From NCBI GenBank assembly GCA_964513075.1, contig CAZELR010000004.1:52764-116763 (forward strand): a DNA stretch of 64,000 nucleotides, read 5' to 3'. This stretch comes from DAOUBP01 sp964513075 (GTDB lineage Bacteria; Chloroflexota; Anaerolineae; CG2-30-64-16). The translations under genes were made by a program, and so were the position numbers. This document shows positions 1 through 9,162 of the stretch, in pieces. The first letter of the stretch is position 1. Every line of letters begins with the position of its first letter. The notes below the pieces were generated by a model. It saw only the letters and a program-made list of their open reading frames with translations, ran no database searches and was not told the DNA's origin.

Positions 1-312
1 GCCCTGCCCGGCCTCGATGATCGTGCCGCGATACAAATGGACCCGATCACCTAAGCTCACATGTTTGCCTCCGGTGCGATTATAGATGACCACATCGTCA
101 TCCACAAAACAGTGCTCGCCCAGGCGCAGATCATTGCAGGCGATATCGGCTGCCGGCGAGATGAAACCGCGGCGGCTCTTTTGGGCCAGCACACGCCTGC
201 CCCGGAACGGAGGCACGGCCCAGGTCGCAAACCTGGCTGCCAAGCGGCCGCCCCAGCCCAATCCCGCACGTCCCATCCAAAAGGTGATCCAAAAGTCACG
301 AAGTGCGTCCAT
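1..312 (-). CDS. Hexapeptide-repeat acyltransferase, 3' end beyond the window
   Basis: The frame opens at an ATG at 312 and stays open to base 1, giving 104 residues with the C-terminus missing. After a basic, Trp-rich N-terminus, the visible end has the spaced small-hydrophobic pattern of a left-handed beta helix (LRLGEHCFVDDDVVIY, then VSLGDRVHLYRGTIIE). Enzymes of this fold transfer acetyl or other acyl groups to sugars, which fits the end of a surface-glycan operon. The start overlaps the 3' end of the radical SAM-epimerase gene by 17 bases, suggesting translational coupling. The substrate cannot be told from this fragment. Confidence 0.65.
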   Translation of the reverse strand, partial: MDALRDFWITFWMGRAGLGWGGRLAARFATWAVPPFRGRRVLAQKSRRGFISPAADIACNDLRLGEHCFVDDDVVIYNRTGGKHVSLGDRVHLYRGTIIEAGQG

Positions 313-2596
313 AGTCTCCTTCTCGGTACCAGGCCACCGCCTCGGCAAACGCGACCCGCAGGTCGGACTGCGGCATCCCCAACTCGACCAGCGCGCGCGC
401 GGGGTTGACGGTCAACGCGGCGAGCGTGGTGCTGGTCCGAAGGACCGCAGGCGGCCGCAACGGCGGCGCACCCGCGGCCTCAGCCACCCGGGCCAGAAAC
501 GCGGCCTGGTCCAGGTTGCCGTCGCGATGGCCCAGGATATAAGTCTCGCCCGGACGACCACGCTCGGCCGCGAGCAGCATCCCGGCCGCAATATCACGCA
601 CCGGCGCGTGATTGATGCCGCCGGCCGGATAGGGCGCGACCTCGCCGCGCAGGGCCGCCAGGATGCGCCGCCCGGTAGCGGTCGGCCTGGCGTCGCCTGC
701 GCCCACCGGCGCCGTCGGTTTGACGACCACCACTTCCAGCCCGGCCCCACACCAATCGAGCGCAGCCTGCTCCCCCAGCAGCTTGGACCTGACGTAATCG
801 CTGGTATGCTCCCAGCCGTCGAAGGGGACGCTCTCATCGGGCAGCAACCGGGGATCCGCCGGCCGGCCCACCGTGCCGACAGTGCTGGTGTGGATCACGC
901 GCCGCACGCCGTGGCGCGCACAGGCGACCAACAGCCTGTCAGTGCCCGACGCGTTGATCTCATAAAGCGCCTCGGTCGCGCCTGCTGGCGCATAAAGGGC
1001 TGCAACGTGAAAACAGAACATGCACCCCCGAAGACCCTGTTCCCAGGCCGAAATCTCGCGCAAGTCGCCGCGCAGGACTTCGACCGGCAAACGATCCAAA
1101 ACGCCGAGTTGGCTGCCGGGACGCACCAGGGCCACCACCGTGGCGCCATCTGCCACCAGGGCCCGGGCAACATGACCGCCCAAAAAGCCGTTGCCCCCTG
1201 TGAGGAACACGCGCTGTCCGGCCAACGAATGGCGACGCGGCAGCAGGTGTTGTTCGGGCAGCGGCGGCGCCTGGGGGACGGCGGGCACCGGGGCCGGGCG
1301 GATGCGCCGCCAGATTGCGGCAGCCCGTTGGCGCAATACAGCAGAACCCGAAGCATTTGCGGCCTCGAGCCAACCCAGCGTCTCCTCAGGGACCCGGGCC
1401 GATGGCGCGTCCAGCTCCACGCCGGGATGTGCGCTGTACGGCTTGGCACGTAGGATCGCCGCCTGCGGCAGGCGCCGCAGCGCAGCGCGCGTGCGCTCCA
1501 ACGAGACGTCATCTTGATCCGGCAAACCCGCCATGACGAAAACCTGGCACGTCATGCCCAGCCGGCCACACGTCCGGCCCACCCGCACCGCATCTGCAAT
1601 GTAGCGCTCTGACGCGCCGGGCTGCACCCGGTGAAGGCGCTGGAGCAGAGCCGGGTCGCCGCTCTCCAGTCCGATCTTGACCGTGCTGCAACCGGCGGCA
1701 GCCAGCGCGGCCAGCAGATCGTCGCTGAGTTGTTCGGGCCGGGACTCACACGCGAAGCTGAGCTTCAAGCGCCGGGCCAGGATCCCCTTGCAGATGGCGG
1801 CAACACGGCCGGGGTCATGAGCAAAGACAGGGTCGCGCACCTGGATCCGCGCGCCTCCGGTAGCCGCGGCCGTCCAGGCAAGCTCCTCCACGGTGCGCTC
1901 CGGGCTCTGCGCGCGAAAACGACAGCCCTGGGCCAAAACATAGGCGCAATAGGCACAGCCTGCCGGGCAGCCCCGGCTGCTGAGCAGCGAGGCCGCGCCG
2001 TAAGGCTGCCAATCGACCAGTCCCCAGTCCGGGAAGGGCAAGCCATCGAGATCACGGATCAGGTTGCCGGCGACGTAACGGCTCGGCGACAGCTCGCCGG
2101 CTGCCAGCAGGCCCCCGCGGCCGCCAGCCAACGCAGACACAGCCTCGACCAGCGCGGCCTCCGGTTCGCCCAGCAACACGCCATCGGCCAGTCCTTCGGC
2201 CAGGAGCGACTCGCCGGCGCAAAACGCGGACGGTCCAAACAGCAGGACCGGCAGATCGCCGCGGTCGCACCGCAAACGGCGCAGGAAATGGGCGTCGGCC
2301 AAAGCCGTGCCCTGGCTGGTCAGCACTGCCACCAGGCCGGCGCGGCGCTCCCGTATCTGCTGGAGAGCTGCGGTTGCGGTCAGTTTGCCTCCCACCGCAT
2401 CGAGCACGTCCACCCGCAGGCCGGCCTTCTGCGCCGCGCCTGCGCAGAGCGCGACCGTATGCGGCGGATAGAGGAACGGCCGTGGGCCGCAGGCCAACGC
2501 GCCCATGCCCGATGTCGCCTCGTGGTGTGAAGCGACCGGGATCGCCGTGAGCCCCAGGCTGGGCGGAATCACCAGAAGCAGATCAGGAAGGGTCAT
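296..2596 (-). CDS. B12-binding-type radical SAM protein fused to an HpnA-like NAD-dependent epimerase/dehydratase
   Basis: This 766-residue protein has two enzyme halves. Residues about 1-180 resemble a cobalamin-binding-type N-terminal domain. A radical SAM core follows, with the 4Fe-4S cysteine motif CPAGCAYC (CX3CX2C) near residue 210. From about residue 455 a short-chain dehydrogenase/epimerase begins, with the Rossmann motif GGNGFLGG near 463, an HTSTVGTVG segment and the catalytic-type SDYVRSK. That half resembles the hopanoid-associated sugar epimerase HpnA. I chose ATG 2596 (MTLPDLLL) because the longer frame from 2668 would overlap the preceding gene by 43 bases and adds unrelated residues. 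Radical SAM enzymes of this class methylate or rearrange carbon skeletons, and the epimerase half would act on a nucleotide sugar or lipid-linked sugar. The substrate is unknown. Confidence 0.8.
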   Translation of the reverse strand: MTLPDLLLVIPPSLGLTAIPVASHHEATSGMGALACGPRPFLYPPHTVALCAGAAQKAGLRVDVLDAVGGKLTATAALQQIRERRAGLVAVLTSQGTALADAHFLRRLRCDRGDLPVLLFGPSAFCAGESLLAEGLADGVLLGEPEAALVEAVSALAGGRGGLLAAGELSPSRYVAGNLIRDLDGLPFPDWGLVDWQPYGAASLLSSRGCPAGCAYCAYVLAQGCRFRAQSPERTVEELAWTAAATGGARIQVRDPVFAHDPGRVAAICKGILARRLKLSFACESRPEQLSDDLLAALAAAGCSTVKIGLESGDPALLQRLHRVQPGASERYIADAVRVGRTCGRLGMTCQVFVMAGLPDQDDVSLERTRAALRRLPQAAILRAKPYSAHPGVELDAPSARVPEETLGWLEAANASGSAVLRQRAAAIWRRIRPAPVPAVPQAPPLPEQHLLPRRHSLAGQRVFLTGGNGFLGGHVARALVADGATVVALVRPGSQLGVLDRLPVEVLRGDLREISAWEQGLRGCMFCFHVAALYAPAGATEALYEINASGTDRLLVACARHGVRRVIHTSTVGTVGRPADPRLLPDESVPFDGWEHTSDYVRSKLLGEQAALDWCGAGLEVVVVKPTAPVGAGDARPTATGRRILAALRGEVAPYPAGGINHAPVRDIAAGMLLAAERGRPGETYILGHRDGNLDQAAFLARVAEAAGAPPLRPPAVLRTSTTLAALTVNPARALVELGMPQSDLRVAFAEAVAWYREGDYGRTS

Positions 2597-2625
2597 GACC
2601 TGGACAATCCAAACATGATGGTGCG

Positions 2626-3948
2626 CTATAGTCCTGCAAAAAGACTCGTAATCCCTTTGACAACCCACAAGTTGTTGAGCCCCACGCAGATGATCAGGGT
2701 CGCCAGCAGCATGCGCAGGGCTTTTTGGGGCAGCTCAAGCGGGATGGCCCAAAGGGCTAAGACAAGAAAGGTGAAATTACCCGTATACAGAAAGTACTCG
2801 ATTCCTCCCTTCTCACCGACACCATAAAAGCTGTGGAGCGCGAGATTGAAAAGCAGGCAAAGCAAAAAACCCCAACCCAGCGGACGCCTGCTGCTTTGCC
2901 GTGCGGCCCCTCTCAGTCGAAGCCAGCTTTCCTTAGCGATTTGAGCAATCCATAGTCCGAACCAAAGCAACGAACCGATGATGCCAGGCACGCTGAAGTC
3001 AAGAGATCTGCTGAAAGTTACGGCCGGCAACTGATGATTCGGCAACGCATAGATGGTCGGATCAGGAGCAATAAAATTGAGCCACGCGAAATTCTTGAAC
3101 AACTGCGCACCGACTGTCAGAGGCGACTGGAACACGAGCCAACTGGCATATCGCAGATCTTCACGATATGCTTCTGGCAGAAAAAACAGGACCGTCGATG
3201 GATAGAGCGCCTTCTGGAGCACAGCCAGCAGCGTGACGATCAAAAGAACGCCGCCCAGAAAACTCAGCAACCTGATTCCCAAGCGGCGCACCCCCTGCTG
3301 CCGGTGGACAACGAAGTCGCTCACCGCAAAGCATATTGCTGTTTGCGCGAAGTTGGTCGTGGTGACCCCCAGCGAAAACACGCCCGCAAGAATCCACCAG
3401 AAAAGACGGGGCGGCCTCGATCTGAGAGATAAAAGAAACAAGATATATGTCAGGAGCAGGCTGCAGATTGCCAGTGAGGCTGTGTCCGGCACGATCGAAA
3501 GAATCAATTGGCTGGCAGACAGGCCAAACAGAAAAGCGAGCAGCGAGGCATCCATGAGCGTCTTTGTGTAAAGCCAAAAAAAGATAAAGCCCAATGTCAC
3601 GCCCGCTGCTCCCAAGAGGCTGTTGAGCAAGACCGCCGCATTTACATCCGAACCGATCAGCTTCTTCGCCAACGCCCCAACAGGATTCATCAGCAGCACA
3701 TAGAGCGGGTGAACCTTGGAGCGATAATGATTAGCCTCGGGCAGCGTCATGTCGCGTATGACGCGCGGAGTGTCAAGCTCGAAGAGGATGTCGTCTTCCT
3801 GAAAGGCGACCGTTTTTGACAAAACCGTACTCGTAGCAAAGTACAGGACGAAGAATACTGCGAAAATCGCTATCCCGCACAGAAGCACGCCGCGTCGATT
3901 GTCCATCGCACCCGCTGCACCCACACGCTTGAGAACAGCTTCAGACAT
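2626..3948 (-). CDS. GT-C type multi-spanning membrane protein, possible glycosyltransferase
   Basis: A 440-residue, very hydrophobic protein with about 9-10 predicted membrane spans. After the first span an acidic loop (AFQEDDILFELD) precedes a second loop with YRSKVHPLY. This is the arrangement of GT-C enzymes, which carry a catalytic acidic pair in the first outer loop and use polyprenyl-phosphate sugars. Overall similarity to a named family is not obvious, so the role is inferred from topology and neighbours. A GGAGG ribosome site sits 7 bases before the ATG. The gene lies 39 bases after a second GT-C gene in the glycan operon. It could instead be an O-antigen ligase-like or purely structural membrane protein. 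Confidence 0.6.
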   Translation of the reverse strand: MSEAVLKRVGAAGAMDNRRGVLLCGIAIFAVFFVLYFATSTVLSKTVAFQEDDILFELDTPRVIRDMTLPEANHYRSKVHPLYVLLMNPVGALAKKLIGSDVNAAVLLNSLLGAAGVTLGFIFFWLYTKTLMDASLLAFLFGLSASQLILSIVPDTASLAICSLLLTYILFLLSLRSRPPRLFWWILAGVFSLGVTTTNFAQTAICFAVSDFVVHRQQGVRRLGIRLLSFLGGVLLIVTLLAVLQKALYPSTVLFFLPEAYREDLRYASWLVFQSPLTVGAQLFKNFAWLNFIAPDPTIYALPNHQLPAVTFSRSLDFSVPGIIGSLLWFGLWIAQIAKESWLRLRGAARQSSRRPLGWGFLLCLLFNLALHSFYGVGEKGGIEYFLYTGNFTFLVLALWAIPLELPQKALRMLLATLIICVGLNNLWVVKGITSLFAGL

Positions 3949-3987
3949 TGCGGGCCTCCCGTGCTTCGTTCGTTGGCATAGAGCACC

Positions 3988-5625
3988 CTACTCGGTAAAC
4001 CGATACACCAGGGTTGAGCCGCCGTTGGTGAAGGTGCGCAGGTAGATCACTTCGGGCGGCGCGGCCTCAGGATGCATCAGAAAGCCGAACTGCGGGCGCA
4101 GCTCGGTCACTTCATATTCGTCGATCACCAGGAAACGCGCGCCGCGCGTATGCGCGTACGCCAGCAGCTCGGGCCAGGTAGCGTTGGGGCTGGCAATGAC
4201 TTGGCGTTCAGCATAGAGGCCGACCTCCGTGCTGCGCGCCATAATGACATCATCCGGAACGCTGTTAGCTCTCAGCCAAACTCCAGCGTCTTTGTGGCTC
4301 CAACTCATACGCCCCAAGCCGGCGTAGAGTTGTTCAATCCCGAGCCAAAGGCTGAACGCCAGCACCACCGCGATGGGCAGTGCGGCTGCAGTGGTCTTCA
4401 GCCAGCCGGCCGGCCGCGGCCGTAAGCCTTGCAGCGTTTGAGCCGCCCAGCGGACCAAATGCGCCAGGCCGGCCGCGGCCCAGATCAACCCGATGGGAAG
4501 CACGCCGATCAAAAACCGGTCGATCACGAACAAGAGCCAAAAACTGACCAGCGGCAGCAGCGCAGCCCACAGCAAGCCCTCATGCCACCAGCGGCGTCGG
4601 TCCCATGGCCGGGCAAACAGCCCCAACGCAGCCAGTGCCACCACCCAGGGCGAGAAGAGGGTCTGATGGAAAAGCGCGTCCCAGGTCTGGGCCATGTTTT
4701 GCCGCATGTAAAAGAAGAAACGGCTGGGGCTTTCCAGCACGTAGGCACTGAAGCTGCGCTGGAACCGCTCCGCGGAAAACCATATGATCTCCTGCCCGGT
4801 GCTGTCCAGCCGCGACACCGCCAAATCATGCGCGACCTGATCATGGGCGATGTAGGCCGGCGCGATGTCCAGGATCAGGCCCATCTTGCCGCTGAGCATC
4901 CATTGTCCGCTGTTAGCGTGCAAGAACAGCACATAGGGGCTGATGACGACCAGACAGATCAACACCGCCAACGCCAGGCGCCCCCACGTGACCACGCGCC
5001 AGAAGCTGTGCCGGGCCAGGTGCCAAAGCACCATGAACAGGCCCAACACCGCGAAATAGGTCAGTCCCTCCGGTCGAAGCAGGTAAGCCAGCCCAAAACA
5101 GAGGCCCACCGCCGCATACCACCCTGTCTGCCCTCCGGCGCCTGCCTTCTGATCCAGGCCTAATGCCCGATAGACCGCCCAGATGCCTGTGAAGACGCAC
5201 AACAAGAACGGCGACTCGGTCATAGTGCCCCACAGGAACGGCTGGGCCGCCAGCGCCGGATAAGCCGCAACGAGAGCGGCCGCTAACAGCCCTACGCGGC
5301 CGTTATAAATAGCCCGTGCCAGCAAATAAACCGGCACGCAGAGCAGCGCGCCGGTGATGATGTGGATGGTTGAGGTGGCCCACTCAGGCGAAAAACCCAG
5401 CTTGAGCAGGCCTGCCGAAAAGAACGGCAGTCCCGGCGGCAGGTGCATCTCGGGGATGCCCGGACGCGCCACGTAGCCCAGGCCGTCAGCCAGGTTGCGC
5501 GCGATGACCAGGTGCCCGGCTTCGTCCCAACGCGCCAACCGGGGCAAGGTGGCATAGAGCAGTCGGATGCCCGCGGCCAGCAGCGTGATAGCCCCCAGGA
5601 GCAAGCGTTCGCGTCGCAGCCTCAT
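3988..5625 (-). CDS. GT39/ArnT-like membrane glycosyltransferase
   Basis: 545 residues with about 11-12 membrane spans, matching the PMT/ArnT GT-C architecture. The first outer loop holds RWDEAGHLVIARNLADGLGY, the typical acidic W-D-E motif, followed by PEMHLPPGLPFF. The C-terminal 130 residues are soluble (VWLRANSVPDDVIMARS onward), as in family members. Such enzymes transfer a sugar from a polyprenyl-phosphate donor on the outer membrane face; the GT2 enzyme encoded upstream could make that donor. The gene starts 4 bases after the stop of the YbhN-like gene, with its GGAGG inside that gene. Confidence 0.78.
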   Translation of the reverse strand: MRLRRERLLLGAITLLAAGIRLLYATLPRLARWDEAGHLVIARNLADGLGYVARPGIPEMHLPPGLPFFSAGLLKLGFSPEWATSTIHIITGALLCVPVYLLARAIYNGRVGLLAAALVAAYPALAAQPFLWGTMTESPFLLCVFTGIWAVYRALGLDQKAGAGGQTGWYAAVGLCFGLAYLLRPEGLTYFAVLGLFMVLWHLARHSFWRVVTWGRLALAVLICLVVISPYVLFLHANSGQWMLSGKMGLILDIAPAYIAHDQVAHDLAVSRLDSTGQEIIWFSAERFQRSFSAYVLESPSRFFFYMRQNMAQTWDALFHQTLFSPWVVALAALGLFARPWDRRRWWHEGLLWAALLPLVSFWLLFVIDRFLIGVLPIGLIWAAAGLAHLVRWAAQTLQGLRPRPAGWLKTTAAALPIAVVLAFSLWLGIEQLYAGLGRMSWSHKDAGVWLRANSVPDDVIMARSTEVGLYAERQVIASPNATWPELLAYAHTRGARFLVIDEYEVTELRPQFGFLMHPEAAPPEVIYLRTFTNGGSTLVYRFTE

Positions 5626-5629
5626 AGCG

Positions 5630-6670
5630 TCACGCCTCCGGTGCGCCGGGCAGGGGCGGCCGGCGCTGTCGCCCGGTCAACGAGATGCCCTCTCGCCAGG
5701 CGACAAGCATGCCGGCGATGCTGACCGGCACGATCTGAAGCAGGTGAATCGTCAGGATCGCGCTGAACGCCGCACCGGAACCGATGCCCAGGAGGCCCAG
5801 GACGGCCACACCCACAAAATCGAACGATCCAACATAGCCGGGGGCTGCAGGAATTGCGGTGCTCAAACCCACGGTGCTGACTGCAAAGAAGGCCGCGGCT
5901 GCGCCCAACGGCAAGTTGAATGCCCGGAATACCCAGAGATATTGCAATGCGCTGCAGGCCCAGGCCAAGAGCCCGATCAGCACGGCACGCCCCAGCAGCC
6001 CGGGGCTGCGCAGCGCCCCCAACCCCTCGACAAACTGCGCCAGCCAGGTCCGCGGCCGCTGGAGGGCCGGCGCACGTTGGCTGAGTTTCGCCATGATCGC
6101 ATCGGCGCGGTCGCGGCCGATCAACAACGCAGCCAACACCAGCAGCAAACCCAAAAACAAGACGGTCAGGGTGATCAGCCCACGGACCAACCAATCGGGG
6201 AGCGCGAGAAAACGGGACGCCGCCAACAGGATCGCGACCGTGGTCAGTCCATCCAGGACGCGCTCCGTGGCGATGCTGCCCAACGCAGCGCTGACGGCGA
6301 TGCCGTGCCGCCGCAGTACGGCCGCGCGCACCACTTCGCCCATGCGCGCCGGCAGCAGCATATTGCCCATGTACCCCATGATCATGACCGGGTACAACTG
6401 CCGCCAGCCGACCGGCTTGATAGGCCGCAGCAAGGCCCGCCAACGCCACGTCCGCACGCCGAGGTCGACAAAATAGGTAGCGATCGCAGGGACGAGATAC
6501 CAGAGCCGGGCCTGGCGCAGTGCCCCGCGCACATCCGCCAGGTTAATCTGGCGCAGCGTGAGCCACAACAAAACGCCGCTCACGACGATGCCGATTGACA
6601 ACTGAAGGATGCGCCAGTGGCCGGTCGGCCGCTGAGCCGGCAGATCGGCAGTGACAGGATGGGGCGTCAT
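5630..6670 (-). CDS. YbhN/AglD-like lysylphosphatidylglycerol-synthase transmembrane-region protein
   Basis: 346 residues with about eight membrane spans. The segment RTWRWRALLRPI followed by GYMGNMLLPARMGEVVRA is the signature of the LPG-synthase TM region family (UPF0104, YbhN, AglD). LRPGR/LPARMGE-type motifs are its most conserved part. Members are suspected lipid or polyprenol-linked substrate flippases, but the biochemical role is poorly defined. The family is often adjacent to dolichol-phosphate-type GT2 enzymes, as here, where the two genes overlap by ATGA (6667-6670). The N-terminal 20 residues are hydrophilic. Confidence 0.78.
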   Translation of the reverse strand: MTPHPVTADLPAQRPTGHWRILQLSIGIVVSGVLLWLTLRQINLADVRGALRQARLWYLVPAIATYFVDLGVRTWRWRALLRPIKPVGWRQLYPVMIMGYMGNMLLPARMGEVVRAAVLRRHGIAVSAALGSIATERVLDGLTTVAILLAASRFLALPDWLVRGLITLTVLFLGLLLVLAALLIGRDRADAIMAKLSQRAPALQRPRTWLAQFVEGLGALRSPGLLGRAVLIGLLAWACSALQYLWVFRAFNLPLGAAAAFFAVSTVGLSTAIPAAPGYVGSFDFVGVAVLGLLGIGSGAAFSAILTIHLLQIVPVSIAGMLVAWREGISLTGRQRRPPLPGAPEA

Positions 6671-7479
6671 GGGGCGTCATCACGCGGGAGGGTGCGAAAG
6701 ACTTCGGGCGCGTAGTGCGGGCTCAACACGTCAACCAGCTTGACTTGAAACTGGCGCGCCGGTCGAATCGCGGTCTTGTGCAGGAGGTAGCGAAACATCA
6801 CGCGCAAGGTGCTGAGGCCGTAAACCACGCTGCGCCGGAAATTGACCGAAGATGCCTCTGCGAAATAGCGGGTGGGAACGGCGATTTCTCCGATACGAAA
6901 CCCGAACGCCACGGCCTGCGCGATTACCTCCGTATCAAAAACAAAGTCATCCGAGTTCAGCAAAAAGGGGATCGTCTCCAGGAGCTGGCGGCTGTAAGCG
7001 CGAAAGCCAGTGTGGCATTCCGAAAGGTGCTGCCCCAGCACTAGGTTCTCGGCCATCGTAAGGGACCGATTGGCCAGGAACTTCCACTTAGGCATCCCCC
7101 CTGCCAGCGTGCCGCCGCCGAGCAGCCGAGAGCCCATCATCATGTCGGCCTCGCCGCGCTGGATCGGAGCGATCAGTTCGGGGATCAACGTCGAGTCGTA
7201 TTGGTAGTCTGGATGCAGCATCACCACGATGTCAGCACCCTCTTGCAAGGCCTCGACGTAACACGTCTTCTGGTTGCCACCATAGCCGCGGTTCTGGATA
7301 TGGACGACAACTTTCAGGCCCAACCGTTTGGCGATCTCCACCGTCGTGTCACGACTGACATCATCCACCAAAATTATCTTATCTACGACATCGCGCGGGA
7401 TATCGTTATACGTCTTTTCCAGTGTGCGCGCCGCGTTGTACGCCGGCATGACGACGATCACCGTTTGCTTTTCCGCCAT
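6667..7479 (-). CDS. GT2 family polyprenyl-phosphate glycosyltransferase (DPM1-like)
   Basis: 270 residues, no membrane span. The N-terminus VIVVMPAYNAARTLEKTY and the following KIILVDDVSRDTT are the nucleotide-binding start of GT-A family 2 enzymes. MLHPDYQYDSTLIPEL supplies the D-x-D-like metal site region, and GSRLLGGG is typical of dolichol-phosphate mannosyltransferase relatives. Expected reaction: transfer of a hexose from a nucleotide sugar to polyprenyl phosphate at the inner face, feeding the GT-C enzymes downstream. A GAGGGAGCG ribosome site abuts the ATG. It heads a tightly packed block with the flippase-like gene. Confidence 0.85.
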   Translation of the reverse strand: MAEKQTVIVVMPAYNAARTLEKTYNDIPRDVVDKIILVDDVSRDTTVEIAKRLGLKVVVHIQNRGYGGNQKTCYVEALQEGADIVVMLHPDYQYDSTLIPELIAPIQRGEADMMMGSRLLGGGTLAGGMPKWKFLANRSLTMAENLVLGQHLSECHTGFRAYSRQLLETIPFLLNSDDFVFDTEVIAQAVAFGFRIGEIAVPTRYFAEASSVNFRRSVVYGLSTLRVMFRYLLHKTAIRPARQFQVKLVDVLSPHYAPEVFRTLPRDDAP

Positions 7480-7588
7480 CGCTCCCTCTACTCCTGCCTG
7501 AACCGCGCCTTATTCCTCTGACGCATGTCAAGAATAGCACAAAAACTCAGCAATAAACAAATTGCCTCAAAACCGCTTACCCCGCTTA

Positions 7589-9130
7589 TCAGTCGCCTGG
7601 GCCGCGTTTTAGTGCTGTCAAGTTTCTCAAAAGCTTTGTCAGCCGCCTCTCAGCTGGCGCTGGGTTCACGGGTTGCCGCAGGACTTCCGGCCACAGCGCT
7701 GTGAGGATCATTCGCAACAGGTGATAATCAGGAGCACTCCGCAGCTCGGCAGGGGTGCTCAGCAGGAGTTCCAGGAGGCCCCGATGATTGGCCGGCGTAA
7801 ATGCCTCCTGGACGATATCCCATTCAAGCTGGCCTTGTGCCTGCCAACCACCCATGCGGTGCTCCCAGTAGAACAGGTCGAGGATATCGATGGCTGCATC
7901 GGCCGACACTTCGCTCGCTTGATCGTACCAGGTGGAGATGTGCTCGCGGATGAACGGTATCGTCTGCCATCCATTCACAAGGGCCACGATTTGATCAGGC
8001 GAGGTGATCGGGGGATGCGTGCCGGACTTGTAATAAAAGCACTTGGCAACCTCGGAGCAGTTCCCTTTCACGCATACCCGATCCTGCGGTATCGCGAGAA
8101 ACATCGCGTAGGCCATATATCCCCAATCGTCCATGTGGGCAGGCGCCGCATTCCGCTGATACATTTCGCGAAATGCCTCAGGGACAGCGATGTTACAGTC
8201 AATAACGTTGTGCTTCAGGCCAAGAGATCGCAAGAGCTTTGCCGGAATCCTGATGTCGTTCGATTGGGGCTGCAGGTCCCGATATTGCAAAGTGAAGAAG
8301 ACCATCTCATGAGCGATGCTCTTCGAGGCACTCAGAATGGTCCTTGAGTCCCACCCTGCGGTTAGCGGCAACGCCAACCTGAATCGGTTCGCGGCCGCCA
8401 GCATGATCCGCCGCAAGAGATCCGAGGCTTCCGCCACCACCTCAGCCGCCGGCTTCTGGGAGAGCTTCCGGAGCGGCCAATACCTGATCTGCTCGAGCGT
8501 CGACAGGCGCAGGTAGTGGTTCGGAACAAGCTGATGTACTTCCTCGTACAGGGAGCACCCGCTGGGTATCCAATGCTCGATATGGGTCTGCACGTAGGAG
8601 GATCCCATGTAGGACGCAAAGCGCTCTCCCTCTTCCAAAGGCAACACGTATTTGAAGATTAAGGGCTGTGACCCAACAAATGTCTTACCCCGGTACTTTG
8701 TATAGTAGACGGTCCTTAGCCCACACGGATCATGGAACAGCAGCGTCTCTTCAGCCGTGGAGATCACCAATACAAAGCGGCCGGCAACGGAATGCAGATA
8801 ATCGCTGATCCCGTCGACCGAGCCGGCGAGCCCGGCGATTGTGTTGAGCACATCGGCATTTGAGCTTTCCGGACAGCGTGGGTCGATGATGTACCCCACC
8901 AGTGCCACGGTCACCGTTGCATCCGCAGAGGTTACACTGGTAAGCTGTATGTCGGGATGAGCATACAGACGATAGTGGCCCACACGCGCCTGCTGCCAAT
9001 GGCTGAGGGATGCGCCAGCATCAGCGATGCCAGCATCAGCGATGCCAGCATCAGCGACGCCAGCATCAGCGACGCCGACATCGGGCGCCATCAGGAACTG
9101 CCTGCGCAACAACAGATTGCTATCTGCCAT
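7589..9130 (-). CDS. Asparagine synthase-like amidotransferase of a glycan locus, lacking the catalytic Cys start
   Basis: 513 residues. The C-terminal synthetase domain has the ATP-pyrophosphatase loop as PLTAGWDSRTIL near residue 256, a variant of SGGxDS. The N-terminal half has the folding pattern of a class II glutaminase (GRFVLVISTAEETLLFHDP), but the protein does not begin Met-Cys, so glutamine hydrolysis is unlikely in the normal way. Start 9130 is chosen over 9484 because GAGGGAG lies just upstream and the longer frame overlaps the DUF2142 gene. Residues about 17-38 form a VADAG/IADAG repeat encoded by a 15-base tandem. Relatives in polysaccharide clusters probably form amide or related bonds on glycan precursors; the substrate is unknown. 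Confidence 0.75.
   Translation of the reverse strand: MADSNLLLRRQFLMAPDVGVADAGVADAGIADAGIADAGASLSHWQQARVGHYRLYAHPDIQLTSVTSADATVTVALVGYIIDPRCPESSNADVLNTIAGLAGSVDGISDYLHSVAGRFVLVISTAEETLLFHDPCGLRTVYYTKYRGKTFVGSQPLIFKYVLPLEEGERFASYMGSSYVQTHIEHWIPSGCSLYEEVHQLVPNHYLRLSTLEQIRYWPLRKLSQKPAAEVVAEASDLLRRIMLAAANRFRLALPLTAGWDSRTILSASKSIAHEMVFFTLQYRDLQPQSNDIRIPAKLLRSLGLKHNVIDCNIAVPEAFREMYQRNAAPAHMDDWGYMAYAMFLAIPQDRVCVKGNCSEVAKCFYYKSGTHPPITSPDQIVALVNGWQTIPFIREHISTWYDQASEVSADAAIDILDLFYWEHRMGGWQAQGQLEWDIVQEAFTPANHRGLLELLLSTPAELRSAPDYHLLRMILTALWPEVLRQPVNPAPAERRLTKLLRNLTALKRGPGD
9014..9073. repeat. 15-base tandem repeat, four units, in frame
   Basis: Four consecutive units of GCCAGCATCAGCGAY, with a degenerate fifth, sit inside the asparagine-synthase-like gene. 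They encode repeats of about five residues (VADAG/IADAG). The unit length is a multiple of three, so copy-number change keeps the frame. No spacers are present, so this is not a CRISPR array. Confidence 0.9.
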
Positions 9131-9162
9131 TACCGCTCCCTCTTCATCAGGTAGCTGCACAG

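Noticed and set aside
86..1453. Long plus-strand frame opposite the radical SAM-epimerase
   Set aside because: Composition-driven antisense shadow in GC-rich DNA, no domain.
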